Notes under the pieces: model-generated
The model's database searches: none
Told to the model about the DNA's origin: nothing
Seen by the model: the letters and a program-made list of their open reading frames with translations, nothing else
Position numbers and translations under genes: made by a program
Shown: positions 23,364-31,898 of the stretch, piece by piece
Layout of the letters: each line of letters opens with the position of its first letter
Position numbering within the stretch: the stretch's first letter is position 1
Origin: Acidimicrobiales bacterium
Lineage (GTDB): Bacteria > Actinomycetota > Acidimicrobiia > Acidimicrobiales > MedAcidi-G1
Reading direction: 5' to 3'
Assembly: GCA_030748555.1 (NCBI GenBank)
Contig: JASMLT010000012.1
Span: 248 to 35,515 of the forward strand
DNA length: 35,268 nucleotides

Positions 23364-24481
23364 AAATAACCCTCTGCCTCAGCCAGCATAATTTCTTTTA
23401 AAACCAGAGGGTCAGAATCATTCCTTGCGAGATCAACAACTTCTTTATGACCTAAACGAATACCCGCCCATGCTGCATGACTTTTCAACAAAGGATCAGG
23501 GTTGACTATGTACTGCATTAAGAGAGATCTAAATAGTTCATTCTCAGTTTCGTTAGAATTTCCAATTGAAACAAGTGCGTTACGTTTTAAATATCGAGGG
23601 TTTCTCTCTGCTATGTACCAAGAAGAGAAACGTTCTAAAAGTTCTTCATCTTCAGCTTCTAATATTTCTGCTGCAAGACGATCCGCTTCAGCATCTAGGT
23701 CTTCTCCAATATTGCGCTCCTCCTTTCCCTCCGGACATACCTCCTGACAGTCGTCACAACCATAAATACGATGCTCAATACTTTCTCGATGCTCGTGGGG
23801 AATTATTCCGGGAGCTTGCACGAGCCATGCTATGCATTTTCTGGCATCCACTACTCCCGGTTCGATAATTGCACCTGTAGGGCAACTATCTATACACCGC
23901 TTACAAACACCACAATCTTGTTGAATTTTTTCACTTACCGGAAGTTCAACATTCGTAACAATTGAACCTAAAACAAACCAACTCCCCTGCCCAGGAATTA
24001 GAACATTGCCGTTCTTGCCATGCCATCCGATGCCTGCTCGAATAGCAGCTGCACGGTCGACTAGAGAATTTTCATCTGCTACGACTTGTGCTTTCCACCC
24101 GTCCTTTTTCAATATTTCTGCAATCACGGTAAGGGCGTCGCGAAGAAGACTGTAATAATCCTTTCGTGCGTACGCAGCTATTCGCACTGCTTCAGTGTTC
24201 ACTTTTTCAAGGCGCGGAGCTGGGGTTCTGAGAGCTCCTACAACCAAGGACTTTGCATCCTTCATGATCATTTTTGGCGTAGTTGAACGTTCAGGATTTC
24301 GAAAAGTGAACTGCATTCCACCGTGCAGTTCTTTTTCTTTCCTTCGCTCAATTTCAATGCGTGTTTCAACAAAGGGTTCTGCATTAGTAACGCCCCATGC
24401 GGCCAGACCTAACTCTGGTGCTAGATCTGAAATCTTTTCAAAATAGTCACATCCTGAATTACCATTCAACTCAACACTCAT
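23360..24481 (-). CDS. queG: Epoxyqueuosine reductase QueG
   Basis: QueG reduces epoxyqueuosine to queuosine in tRNA, using a cobalamin cofactor and two [4Fe-4S] clusters. The ferredoxin-like cluster motifs are plain: CGVCKRCIDSCPTGA and later YGCDDCQEVCPEG. The N-terminal cobalamin-binding region includes AYARKDYYSLL and AGIGWHGKNGNVLI, and a C-terminal HEAT-like tail (residues from about 300) is present. The 373-residue length fits. No other queuosine gene is in the window. The start at 24481 lacks a good ribosome site and lies 25 bases after the small Cys-rich gene. It overlaps the PimB-like gene by four bases, an unexpected functional pairing. Confidence 0.95.
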   Translation of the reverse strand: MSVELNGNSGCDYFEKISDLAPELGLAAWGVTNAEPFVETRIEIERRKEKELHGGMQFTFRNPERSTTPKMIMKDAKSLVVGALRTPAPRLEKVNTEAVRIAAYARKDYYSLLRDALTVIAEILKKDGWKAQVVADENSLVDRAAAIRAGIGWHGKNGNVLIPGQGSWFVLGSIVTNVELPVSEKIQQDCGVCKRCIDSCPTGAIIEPGVVDARKCIAWLVQAPGIIPHEHRESIEHRIYGCDDCQEVCPEGKEERNIGEDLDAEADRLAAEILEAEDEELLERFSSWYIAERNPRYLKRNALVSIGNSNETENELFRSLLMQYIVNPDPLLKSHAAWAGIRLGHKEVVDLARNDSDPLVLKEIMLAEAEGYL

Positions 24482-24506
24482 GATGGGATTTTATGAGCTT
24501 GAAACG

Positions 24507-24779
24507 TTAAAAAACCCTAATCGGCTCCGAATAACGTAACGGAGGCACCAAGCCTGCATCAGCGATCTCCTTAATCGATCGGTATTCATCAAGATTAATT
24601 ACCACTGCTGTTGAATCAACACTCCCGTATAAAAAAGTGACCACACAATCTCCGCAGTGCTCTGATTCTTGTTTTGCACACTTTTCACAATCAATTAGTA
24701 GCTTTTTTTCTGTTGCTTTAAAATCCATACTTATAGATTGGCATGCACCTGTGACAGTAAAAATCAATTTTTTAGACAT
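24507..24779 (-). CDS. Small four-cysteine protein, possible metal-binding, unknown function
   Basis: The 90-residue protein has two CxxC pairs at C31/C34 and C42/C45 (CEKCAKQESEHCGDC), a spacing that suits zinc or iron-sulfur binding, followed by VVTFLYG. A further cysteine is at 13. There is no signal peptide or membrane segment, so it is probably cytoplasmic. I do not recognise a named family. It lies just upstream of queG on the same strand and probably shares its transcript; QueG is an iron-sulfur enzyme, so a related metal role is tempting but unproven. An internal ATG (codon 18) is an alternative start; no strong ribosome site decides. Confidence 0.65.
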   Translation of the reverse strand: MSKKLIFTVTGACQSISMDFKATEKKLLIDCEKCAKQESEHCGDCVVTFLYGSVDSTAVVINLDEYRSIKEIADAGLVPPLRYSEPIRVF

Positions 24780-24817
24780 CTAGCTAGCTTCTCTTATGGC
24801 GAGGTACCTTATTAATA

Positions 24818-26224
24818 GTGAAAACTAGGCTTGATTTAAACGTCTTAGCATTATTTTTCTTGATTTCTGTTGCTTCTTGCGGATCACATAAAAATCCACT
24901 AGAGAACATTACTCAAATCGCTGAAAACTGCCCAGGAGAGGCAGTGCCAACACAAGTGTCGGTCAACTGTTACAAACACGAAACAGAAGATTCGAATACA
25001 GCTTTTGCCATTCTCAAATCTCCGAACGACAGCCAGGTGCCAATTCTTTTTCTTCACGGCGGGCCAGGTGGAAGATCTATTATGGACCGACATATATGGC
25101 TCGCACCGCGTTCTAAAATACTAAATTCACATGATTTGATTTTAATTGACCAAAAAGGTTCTGGTGAGTCTGAACCTTCTCTGGATTGTTGGGAAGTTGA
25201 CCAAGGTTCAACCGAACATTCTATTTCCGCATGCAAAACTCGACTTTCTTTAGAAGGTATCAATTTTTCCTCTTATCAAGTAAGAGAAATTGCCGAAGAC
25301 ATAGTTCAGCTCAGAATTTCTTTGGGGATCAAGCAATGGAATCTGTACGGTGTCTCTTTCGGTTCCCGAATCGCACTCGAGTTAATGTCTATAGACGAAG
25401 AGGCGGTTAATACCGTTGTTCTTGATTCACCCCTTCCTAGCCATGTGGCAGCTTACGACTCGCTACCTTCCGAGTCGGAACGTGCAATAAATCTCGCCCT
25501 TGACAGCTGTCAAAAAATAAGCGGCTGCGACCTCTCACTTTTAAGTCACGGAACCTCTGATTGTTCAAATGCGCAAAACCTTTTGTCGGAATGTCTAAGC
25601 GACCTACTAATCAAACTTAAAAGCAATCCCATAATGTTTTCGGACGATAAAAACACAATTTCTGTTAACGATTCTGTATTCGCATTTGAATTAGTTACCA
25701 CACTTGCCCACCCAGATGGAAAAAATACAGTTCCTACAGCTGTGATGCTAGCGATAAATGGAAGAATGGCAGAAGCAATGGATTCCCTTTTGAAGCTTAA
25801 TGTTACTGGATATTCAAAAGGAGATGAGCTGAGCGAAGGTGTTCAATTCTCATCAGAGTGTCTAGATGAACTTCCGAAAAACAATCCCATAATTGAGCCA
25901 TACTCGACACCTCTAGCTTCAGCTCTAAGCGAAAGAGAGGCAGTTCTTCAGGAAATCTGTGCAATTTGGACCCCCGGTGAAAACCTCGCGAGGGAATACT
26001 TTCCTCAATCCTTCAAGACCGAAACTCTAATACTTTCAGGATTGCTTGATCCGATCACACCAGCCTCCTGGTCTTTAAAGACAGAAGAAATCTTGCCAAA
26101 TTCTATTTTGATGCAAAGAAAAAATTGGACACATGCTCCTTCATTGAACGATACATGTGCGAAAGAGCTTGTCTACAAGTTCTTCAATGGTGACCGTTGG
26201 AGTGCAGAAAAACCACCTTGCTGA
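24818..26224 (+). CDS. Secreted alpha/beta-hydrolase lipoprotein, aminopeptidase-like
   Basis: The protein opens with a signal peptide ending in a lipobox (ISVASC, Cys22) and is probably anchored outside the membrane. The 468 residues follow the proline-iminopeptidase/tripeptidyl-aminopeptidase pattern: oxyanion motif LHGGPGG near residue 80, DQKGSGES, nucleophile serine in GVSFGSR near residue 183, an inserted lid of about 200 residues, then the acid in SGLLDPITP and the catalytic histidine in WTHAP. Several cysteines in the lid probably form disulfides. Peptidase or esterase activity on small substrates is likely. The start is GTG with only a distant GAGG, 13 bases upstream; a TACCTT hexamer seven bases before the GTG could indicate a leaderless mRNA. 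Confidence 0.82.
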   Translation: MKTRLDLNVLALFFLISVASCGSHKNPLENITQIAENCPGEAVPTQVSVNCYKHETEDSNTAFAILKSPNDSQVPILFLHGGPGGRSIMDRHIWLAPRSKILNSHDLILIDQKGSGESEPSLDCWEVDQGSTEHSISACKTRLSLEGINFSSYQVREIAEDIVQLRISLGIKQWNLYGVSFGSRIALELMSIDEEAVNTVVLDSPLPSHVAAYDSLPSESERAINLALDSCQKISGCDLSLLSHGTSDCSNAQNLLSECLSDLLIKLKSNPIMFSDDKNTISVNDSVFAFELVTTLAHPDGKNTVPTAVMLAINGRMAEAMDSLLKLNVTGYSKGDELSEGVQFSSECLDELPKNNPIIEPYSTPLASALSEREAVLQEICAIWTPGENLAREYFPQSFKTETLILSGLLDPITPASWSLKTEEILPNSILMQRKNWTHAPSLNDTCAKELVYKFFNGDRWSAEKPPC

Positions 26225-26234
26225 ACCAATGATC

Positions 26235-27371
26235 TTAAGGAACGTAGACCCCTAACCAGGCAAACACACATAATGAAACCATGCAGCAAGCTGAGACAAA
26301 AGGAACAGCAAACCGAAGTCTTGGTCGACTAGCAAGTAATAACACACTCAGTATTATTGGAAACCCGTTTAACGCGTATCTCTCAAGACTGTTTATATTC
26401 TCAGCTCCAAGTGCTACCAGTATGCAACTACTCGAAAAAAGCCCGTATCTTAGGGGCCAATCTTTAAAAAGTTTTACCAGTAACACCAACAACAGTAAGG
26501 CAGAAATTACATGCAAGGTTTCTGTTGCTGTGCTGCCAGTTGCTACTCGACCGACCCCTTTGATTACTCTAGAAAATGGATCCACAAAACTACCCCTTAA
26601 AGACTCTTGTGCTTTTATAGGGGCAAAAGGTTGATCAAAATGGAGTGACGCCCAAAGTATGTATATTCCACTGCCAACAACTCCACTAAGTAAAGCGACT
26701 ATCGGCTGGAACAACATCTTTCTTTGGTTTATTTTCCAATTTTCCAAAACCACGCAGAATATTGGAATAGTAAGTAGTAAACCAGTAGGTCTTATTAAAG
26801 CTGCTGCAAATGAACAAAAAATAACTATCTTCCATTGTTCTTTTCGAAGTGCTAAGAAACAAAAAATACTAAAAGCCAAGAAAAGACTTTCCGCATAGGC
26901 CCATGTAAGTACAAAAGAAGATGGAAAAACAGATAGAAGCCAAACAGACCGTTTTGCCAATTCCTCGTTAGCGCTTTCAACAAAAACCAATTTTTTGATT
27001 GCTAACAAAGTTATCAAGGAAGCAACATTTGCAATAAGCACCAAAGAAACTACTGCAGAACCTGGGATGAGGAAATCAAAGAAACGGCCAGCAAATACAT
27101 AGCCGGGAAAAAAACGGATTCCTTCTATAAGCACATTGTCGTAACCATTTATGACAATAGATGCGTACCAATCCCCATCCCATGCCATCAAGCCTCGGTC
27201 AAACCTTTCCCCATTTGGCGTATCGAAAGTCCCTGAAAATAGTTTGCTTAATAACCAAGCCAAGAGAACAAGACATTTAGAGACAGCAAATGCAGGCAAC
27301 ACCGAAAGTATCTCATGGCGAAAATTGCCACCGAGTATCCGTTGAACTGATTTAATTCGTTCAGGTTTCAT
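26235..27371 (-). CDS. GT-C membrane glycosyltransferase, PIG-V/mannosyltransferase-like
   Basis: This polytopic membrane protein has about 378 residues and some eight to ten hydrophobic segments. The first extracytoplasmic loop has RGLMAWDGDWYASIVINGY and then FFPGY, matching the WDxxWY...GY...FFP pattern of GPI mannosyltransferase 2 (PIG-V)-like proteins and their bacterial relatives; the aspartate is the expected catalytic residue. Later segments FVLTWAYAESLFLAFSIFCF and IRPTGLL are also typical. It would use a polyprenyl-phosphate sugar outside the membrane. The ATG at 27371 shares a base with the upstream GT39-like stop (TGATG), so the two are coupled. The acceptor is unknown. Confidence 0.75.
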   Translation of the reverse strand: MKPERIKSVQRILGGNFRHEILSVLPAFAVSKCLVLLAWLLSKLFSGTFDTPNGERFDRGLMAWDGDWYASIVINGYDNVLIEGIRFFPGYVFAGRFFDFLIPGSAVVSLVLIANVASLITLLAIKKLVFVESANEELAKRSVWLLSVFPSSFVLTWAYAESLFLAFSIFCFLALRKEQWKIVIFCSFAAALIRPTGLLLTIPIFCVVLENWKINQRKMLFQPIVALLSGVVGSGIYILWASLHFDQPFAPIKAQESLRGSFVDPFSRVIKGVGRVATGSTATETLHVISALLLLVLLVKLFKDWPLRYGLFSSSCILVALGAENINSLERYALNGFPIILSVLLLASRPRLRFAVPFVSACCMVSLCVFAWLGVYVP

Positions 27372-28921
27372 CACTTGTTACTGTCATATCGAACAAGATT
27401 CGCCGGATTGTAATACTCGTCACCATCAGCATTCACAAGAGTTTGACCACCGCCTAACCTCTTGTTCAACTCTGACCTAAAAGAACTGCATTGATTTTCG
27501 AATGATTCGAAGCCATCTATCCATACAAGCCAAATATTTTCCTCACTAGTGTGTCTGTCTAAAAGTTCTTTCGCCAAGAGTAAAGGAGATGAATTTAAGT
27601 TACGTTCCCTATAGTCATACCAGTCAATTCTCTCCCCTCGTTCCAATGACGGGTACGCAAAAAATTCATACTTCTCACCTAAAATCCTGTTCCCTGCTGG
27701 AGCCAACTGATCAGGACAAAAAACTACCGCGTCACCTTGCTTTCCTTCACTCATAACAACATCAGCAATTTCTCCCAGTTGAGTTCGATCTCTTGAAAGT
27801 TCTCTAGCTACCGATACAGAGCAAAGCAGTAAAAAACCTGTGAAAATTAATAGAGTTGACCTCTGGGATAAACGCGACAATCCGACAGCGGCAGCGAAGA
27901 TTGTAAATGGAAAGAAGAAAACCCCATATCTACCTTGAAATGCCGTATCTGTTAAAAGACTTACTGCACCTCCAAGAAGCATCGTGAAAGTAGAAATTAA
28001 ACAAATACGCTTCAACCAAGAGAGTTCATTTAAACCAACTTCTAATCTGAAATCCGTTTCGTTAATTCGCGTGAAAAATCCAAGCACTACCAATAAAGAA
28101 AGTGCCACTGCCACCAATAAGGCCTCTGATCCTTTTCCTCCACCGAAAGCTTCTAGGGTCAAAGCCAGAACAACAGTTGGTCTTGGGGCTTTAGCCCAAG
28201 GGGTTCCTGTATGTTCCAACTGCTCGAAAAAAATTGGTAGCCAAAAAATAAAGGGGATGGATGCCCCCGCGCTCCAGACTATTAAGGATTTGTAGTTCTT
28301 ATTTTCTTCCCCTGAACTTCTTTTAGCTTTTATCACAAGAGCGGCTATGAGCGCTAAAAAGAAGAAAAGAGACCAGTAATGAGTTAATAACAAACAAGCA
28401 AGGGTTAACGCATAGAAAAATTTGTTCTTATTTTTATAATTTTGCGTAGCTCTATAGAAATTTAAATAGACGCAAAGTAATAGAAAAATTAGTAAGGAAT
28501 ACATGCGAACTTCAGTCGCATATCTGATCGAAAAAGGGCTTGCTGCGATCAACGAGGCGGCTATTAGTGATTCTCTCTTGCCCATATGCATTCGGAAGGT
28601 GAACCAAGTCATAACTATCACCAAGCAACCCAGAAAACCAGAAAAAGCTCTTAAGGCGAAGTCTGAATTGCCAAATAAATCAGCCCAACCCCCTAGAAGA
28701 AAATAATAAAGGGGTGGGTGTCCATCGTGTCGAAGGGCATCCAGAAGAGAAGAAAAACCCTCTCCCGCTATAGAAGCTGATTGAGCTTCATCAAGCCAAA
28801 GAGGGGTCATGGGTAAGAAGTTGAAAATAGCGCCAAATAGAATTCCTATTGTGGCGACTACCCAAAGCATGCCTTGTTGCAGATCAAGTTTTTCAGTCAC
28901 AAGTAAATCGTACCCGTACAT
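27371..28921 (-). CDS. GT-C membrane glycosyltransferase, GT39/ArnT-like
   Basis: This 516-residue polytopic membrane protein belongs to the polyprenol-dependent GT-C superfamily. The first loop contains LWLDEAQSASIA, with the Asp-Glu pair typical of the catalytic loop, followed by HDGHPPLYYFLLGGW, a strong family marker. About ten hydrophobic segments fill residues 20-370, and a soluble C-terminal region of about 140 residues follows. Such enzymes transfer a sugar from a lipid carrier to a protein, lipid or glycan outside the cell. The start at 28921 has no clear ribosome site. It is divergent from the flavoprotein operon, separated by 87 bases that must contain promoters in both directions. 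Confidence 0.82.
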   Translation of the reverse strand: MYGYDLLVTEKLDLQQGMLWVVATIGILFGAIFNFLPMTPLWLDEAQSASIAGEGFSSLLDALRHDGHPPLYYFLLGGWADLFGNSDFALRAFSGFLGCLVIVMTWFTFRMHMGKRESLIAASLIAASPFSIRYATEVRMYSLLIFLLLCVYLNFYRATQNYKNKNKFFYALTLACLLLTHYWSLFFFLALIAALVIKAKRSSGEENKNYKSLIVWSAGASIPFIFWLPIFFEQLEHTGTPWAKAPRPTVVLALTLEAFGGGKGSEALLVAVALSLLVVLGFFTRINETDFRLEVGLNELSWLKRICLISTFTMLLGGAVSLLTDTAFQGRYGVFFFPFTIFAAAVGLSRLSQRSTLLIFTGFLLLCSVSVARELSRDRTQLGEIADVVMSEGKQGDAVVFCPDQLAPAGNRILGEKYEFFAYPSLERGERIDWYDYRERNLNSSPLLLAKELLDRHTSEENIWLVWIDGFESFENQCSSFRSELNKRLGGGQTLVNADGDEYYNPANLVRYDSNK

Positions 28922-28994
28922 GGGTTAGACAAATATCTCAGGCGAAGAGAAGTAATTTTTCACCTAATTTTCCTCTCTACCCCTTTAAGGCTCC

Positions 28995-29000
28995 TATGAT
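28995..29000 (+). promoter_or_regulatory. Candidate -10 element for a leaderless flavoprotein mRNA
   Basis: TATGAT, five of six consensus -10 bases, ends eight bases before the GTG at 29009. No Shine-Dalgarno sequence lies between them and no TTGACA-like -35 is seen. The spacing would place transcription start at or near the GTG. Leaderless genes are common in Actinobacteria; the assignment here is inference. Confidence 0.4.
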
Positions 29001-29008
29001 CCGTATTA

Positions 29009-30442
29009 GTGACTATTAACAATAATGAGAACATTGAGGCGATTATCATCGGAGCTGGGCCAGCGGGGCTTACCGCGGCGTACCATCTCGGGAAATACGG
29101 TATCGAAAGTACGGTTCTGGAAGCTGATTCTGTTGTTGGTGGCATTAGTCGTACCGAGGTGCGAGATGGTTGGCGTTTCGATATAGGCGGCCATCGATTC
29201 TTCACAAAAGTGCCTATGGTTTCTGACCTGTGGCATGAGATTCTTGATGAAGGGGATTTTCTATTAAGACCTCGAATGAGTCGTATTTTCTACAAAGGGC
29301 GATTTTACGACTATCCGCTGAAAGCTAGTAATGCGCTGAAAAATCTTGGTATTTTAGAATCTTTCCTATGTGTTCTTTCCTACCTCTGGGTAAGAATTAA
29401 TAAGCCTTCAGACATAAGCACTTTTGAAGGTTGGACGGTAAGTAGGTTCGGTTGGCGGCTCTACAGAATATTTTTCAAGACTTACACTGAAAAAGTTTGG
29501 GGTGTCGACGCAAGTGAGATACAAGCCGACTGGGCGGCACAACGCATAAAAAACCTCTCCCTTTTTAAGGCGGTTTTAAATTCGATACTGCCAAGAAGGA
29601 ACCAGAAAGAAATCACTAGTCTCATTGAGGAGTTCGAATATCCGAAACTGGGACCAGGCATGATGTGGGAGAAGTGTCATGAACTGATAAGCAGTCAAGG
29701 CAGTAAGGTTATTTTCCAAAACCCTGTTACTTCAATCAAACATTCAAACGGGAACGCAAATGAGGTAGTTACGAAGAGTTTAAATGGGTCGGAAACTTTT
29801 AAAAGTTCTCACATCATTTCTTCAATGCCAATTTCTAAACTTCTTCTTGCCATGGATCCACCGGCTCCTGAGAAGGTTAGAGAAGCCGCACTCTCTCTGA
29901 CCTTTCGAGAACATATCACCGTTGCACTGGTGGTTCCAGAAAATGAAGGTTTCCCCGACAATTGGATTTATATCCATTCACCAGATGTAAAAGTGGGTCG
30001 TGTCCAAAACTTTGGAAGGTGGTCCCCGTATTTAGTCAAGGATGGAAAAACTTGTCTCGGCCTCGAGTACTTCGTAACTGAAGGCGATGATATTTGGAAT
30101 ACCCCTGACATTGATCTGATAAACCTCGGAAAGTCAGAGATGAAAATTCTAGGACTATTGAATCCGGAAAGTGTAGAAGAGTCATACGTAGTGAGAATGC
30201 CAAAGGCTTACCCCATGTACGACAAGAACTATTTCGAAAATGTTGAAATCATTAAAACGTGGTTGAATAAAAATACTGGGAATATCTTTCCAGTCGGTAG
30301 AAATGGCATGCACCGTTACAACAACCAAGACCATTCAATGCTTACGGCTATTTTAAGTGTTGAAAATATCCTTGGAGCTGACCACGATATTTGGTCTGTG
30401 AACGTTGAACAGGATTATCACGAAGAAGTTACCAAAACTTGA
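29009..30442 (+). CDS. FAD-dependent oxidoreductase, UDP-galactopyranose-mutase-like
   Basis: The N-terminal dinucleotide motif IIIGAGPAGLTAAYHLGKYG (residues 12-31) is followed by VGGISRTEVRDGWRFDIGGH, as in UDP-galactopyranose mutase and amine-oxidase-type flavoproteins. The C-terminal FAD contact is IFPVGRNGMHRYNNQDHSML. The 477-residue protein has no membrane segment and is probably cytoplasmic. Its place at the head of an operon with two GT-C enzymes and a polysaccharide deacetylase suggests that it modifies a nucleotide sugar or lipid-linked sugar for a surface glycan. Mutase activity itself is not shown; related flavoproteins of unknown reaction are common in glycan clusters. The GTG start has no ribosome site but a TATGAT eight bases upstream. 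Confidence 0.82.
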   Translation: MTINNNENIEAIIIGAGPAGLTAAYHLGKYGIESTVLEADSVVGGISRTEVRDGWRFDIGGHRFFTKVPMVSDLWHEILDEGDFLLRPRMSRIFYKGRFYDYPLKASNALKNLGILESFLCVLSYLWVRINKPSDISTFEGWTVSRFGWRLYRIFFKTYTEKVWGVDASEIQADWAAQRIKNLSLFKAVLNSILPRRNQKEITSLIEEFEYPKLGPGMMWEKCHELISSQGSKVIFQNPVTSIKHSNGNANEVVTKSLNGSETFKSSHIISSMPISKLLLAMDPPAPEKVREAALSLTFREHITVALVVPENEGFPDNWIYIHSPDVKVGRVQNFGRWSPYLVKDGKTCLGLEYFVTEGDDIWNTPDIDLINLGKSEMKILGLLNPESVEESYVVRMPKAYPMYDKNYFENVEIIKTWLNKNTGNIFPVGRNGMHRYNNQDHSMLTAILSVENILGADHDIWSVNVEQDYHEEVTKT

Positions 30443-30458
30443 AGGCTCCATCTAAGTA

Positions 30459-31898
30459 ATGGCTACAGCAATTTCGCTGCTAGGTAATCTTCCGATTAAC
30501 CCTCTCAAGTTTCAAGGAAAATCATTTCGCTTCAAGTTGATTACTATCTCTTTACTCGCTTTTCTCGTAAGGCTCTTATACGTGATTTTCGTTGAAAAGG
30601 GCGATCCGTTAAATGGGGATGCATTTTACTACCACCACGCCTCGCGCTTACTTGTTGATGGTCTCGGCTTTGTTGAACCTTACAGATACATATTCGGAGG
30701 GGCGCAAGAGCTACTTTTTCTTGAAGAGCCTTCATACTTGACTGAAACCAGTAATCAAAGTCTGCCTGTAGGGCATACCGAGCCGACGGCCGGCCATCCG
30801 CCTCTTTGGGTGATCCTTTTAGCTTTCCCAGTCTTGATCGGGTTGGATAGTATTTTAATTCAACAAATTTTCTCTGCGTTAATAGGTTCAATGGGTGTTT
30901 TTGCTATCGGATGGGCTGCGCGTGAAATAATCAACGAGAAAAGTGGATTGATTGCTGCTGGAATTGCTTCAATATACGCATTTCTTTGGCTAAATGACGG
31001 ACTCTTAATGTCAGAAACTCTCGTAATACCAATAGTGGCAATTGCAGTCGGACTCTCAGCTCGTCTTTACAACAAAAACTCACTTTGCCTGCTAATAACA
31101 TTTGGTGTAGTAGGAGGACTGGCAGTTCTTACAAGGGCTGAATTTATAATCGTTATCCCTTTTTTGGCATTGCCAATTCTGCGCAATTCAAATCAGACAC
31201 TAAAAAAACGATTAACCAGGTATTTTCTTGTAGGAATTATCGTTGCTTCAGTATTAGCGCCTTGGGTTGTCAGAAATCTAATCCAATTCGAAGAGCCAGT
31301 GCTCCTCTCGAATGGTTCTGGGATTTTATTAGCACAGACTAATTGCGAAGCCACCTACTTCGGGGACAAGCAGGGCTATTGGGAATATTTGTGTGGTCTG
31401 CCTCAACCTGTAGGAAAAGACGGCAAACCAACCGACGAATCTATCCGTGATAAAGAATATCGATCACGCGGCATCGAATATGCCACTGAACACAAAGGTC
31501 GCCTTTTTGGACATGTTATTCCAAAACGTGTAGCTCGTTTATGGGGGTTTTATTCACCTTTGGAACAGTTGCGTGCAGACAAACTTGTTGAGGGAAGGAA
31601 TTTTAGCCTTTCACTCATAGGGCTTTTCCAATATTATTCTCTAATCCCTTTATCAATCTTTGGTCTAATCAAACTCAAGGCTAAGAAGAAACCACTATTG
31701 CCAATTTTGACCATCCCTGCAATCACCACTCTGCTCGCCGCAATAAGCATGGGAACTACTAGATACCGTGTTTCAGCTGAAATCTCAATAATAATTCTCT
31801 CTTCCTTTGGGATACAGTTTTTCTTCGAAAAGCTCAGGAGTTTTCGTGTAAACAGGAACCAGATATCCGTTTCTGTGTCAGAAGTAGAAAAATGTTAA
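30459..31898 (+). CDS. GT-C membrane glycosyltransferase, first of a paralogous pair
   Basis: This 479-residue polytopic membrane protein has the GT-C layout. After the first helix the loop has NGDAFYYHHASRLLVDGLGF, with a probable catalytic aspartate, then HTEPTAGHPPLWVILL. About nine further hydrophobic segments follow. A large extracytoplasmic loop contains AQTNCEATYFG, GYWEYLCGLP and a cluster of charged residues. These motifs recur almost unchanged in the protein encoded at 32745-34121. It starts 16 bases after the flavoprotein stop, and its end overlaps the deacetylase start by seven bases. It probably transfers a sugar from a polyprenyl phosphate carrier to an envelope glycan; donor and acceptor are unknown. 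Confidence 0.82.
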   Translation: MATAISLLGNLPINPLKFQGKSFRFKLITISLLAFLVRLLYVIFVEKGDPLNGDAFYYHHASRLLVDGLGFVEPYRYIFGGAQELLFLEEPSYLTETSNQSLPVGHTEPTAGHPPLWVILLAFPVLIGLDSILIQQIFSALIGSMGVFAIGWAAREIINEKSGLIAAGIASIYAFLWLNDGLLMSETLVIPIVAIAVGLSARLYNKNSLCLLITFGVVGGLAVLTRAEFIIVIPFLALPILRNSNQTLKKRLTRYFLVGIIVASVLAPWVVRNLIQFEEPVLLSNGSGILLAQTNCEATYFGDKQGYWEYLCGLPQPVGKDGKPTDESIRDKEYRSRGIEYATEHKGRLFGHVIPKRVARLWGFYSPLEQLRADKLVEGRNFSLSLIGLFQYYSLIPLSIFGLIKLKAKKKPLLPILTIPAITTLLAAISMGTTRYRVSAEISIIILSSFGIQFFFEKLRSFRVNRNQISVSVSEVEKC

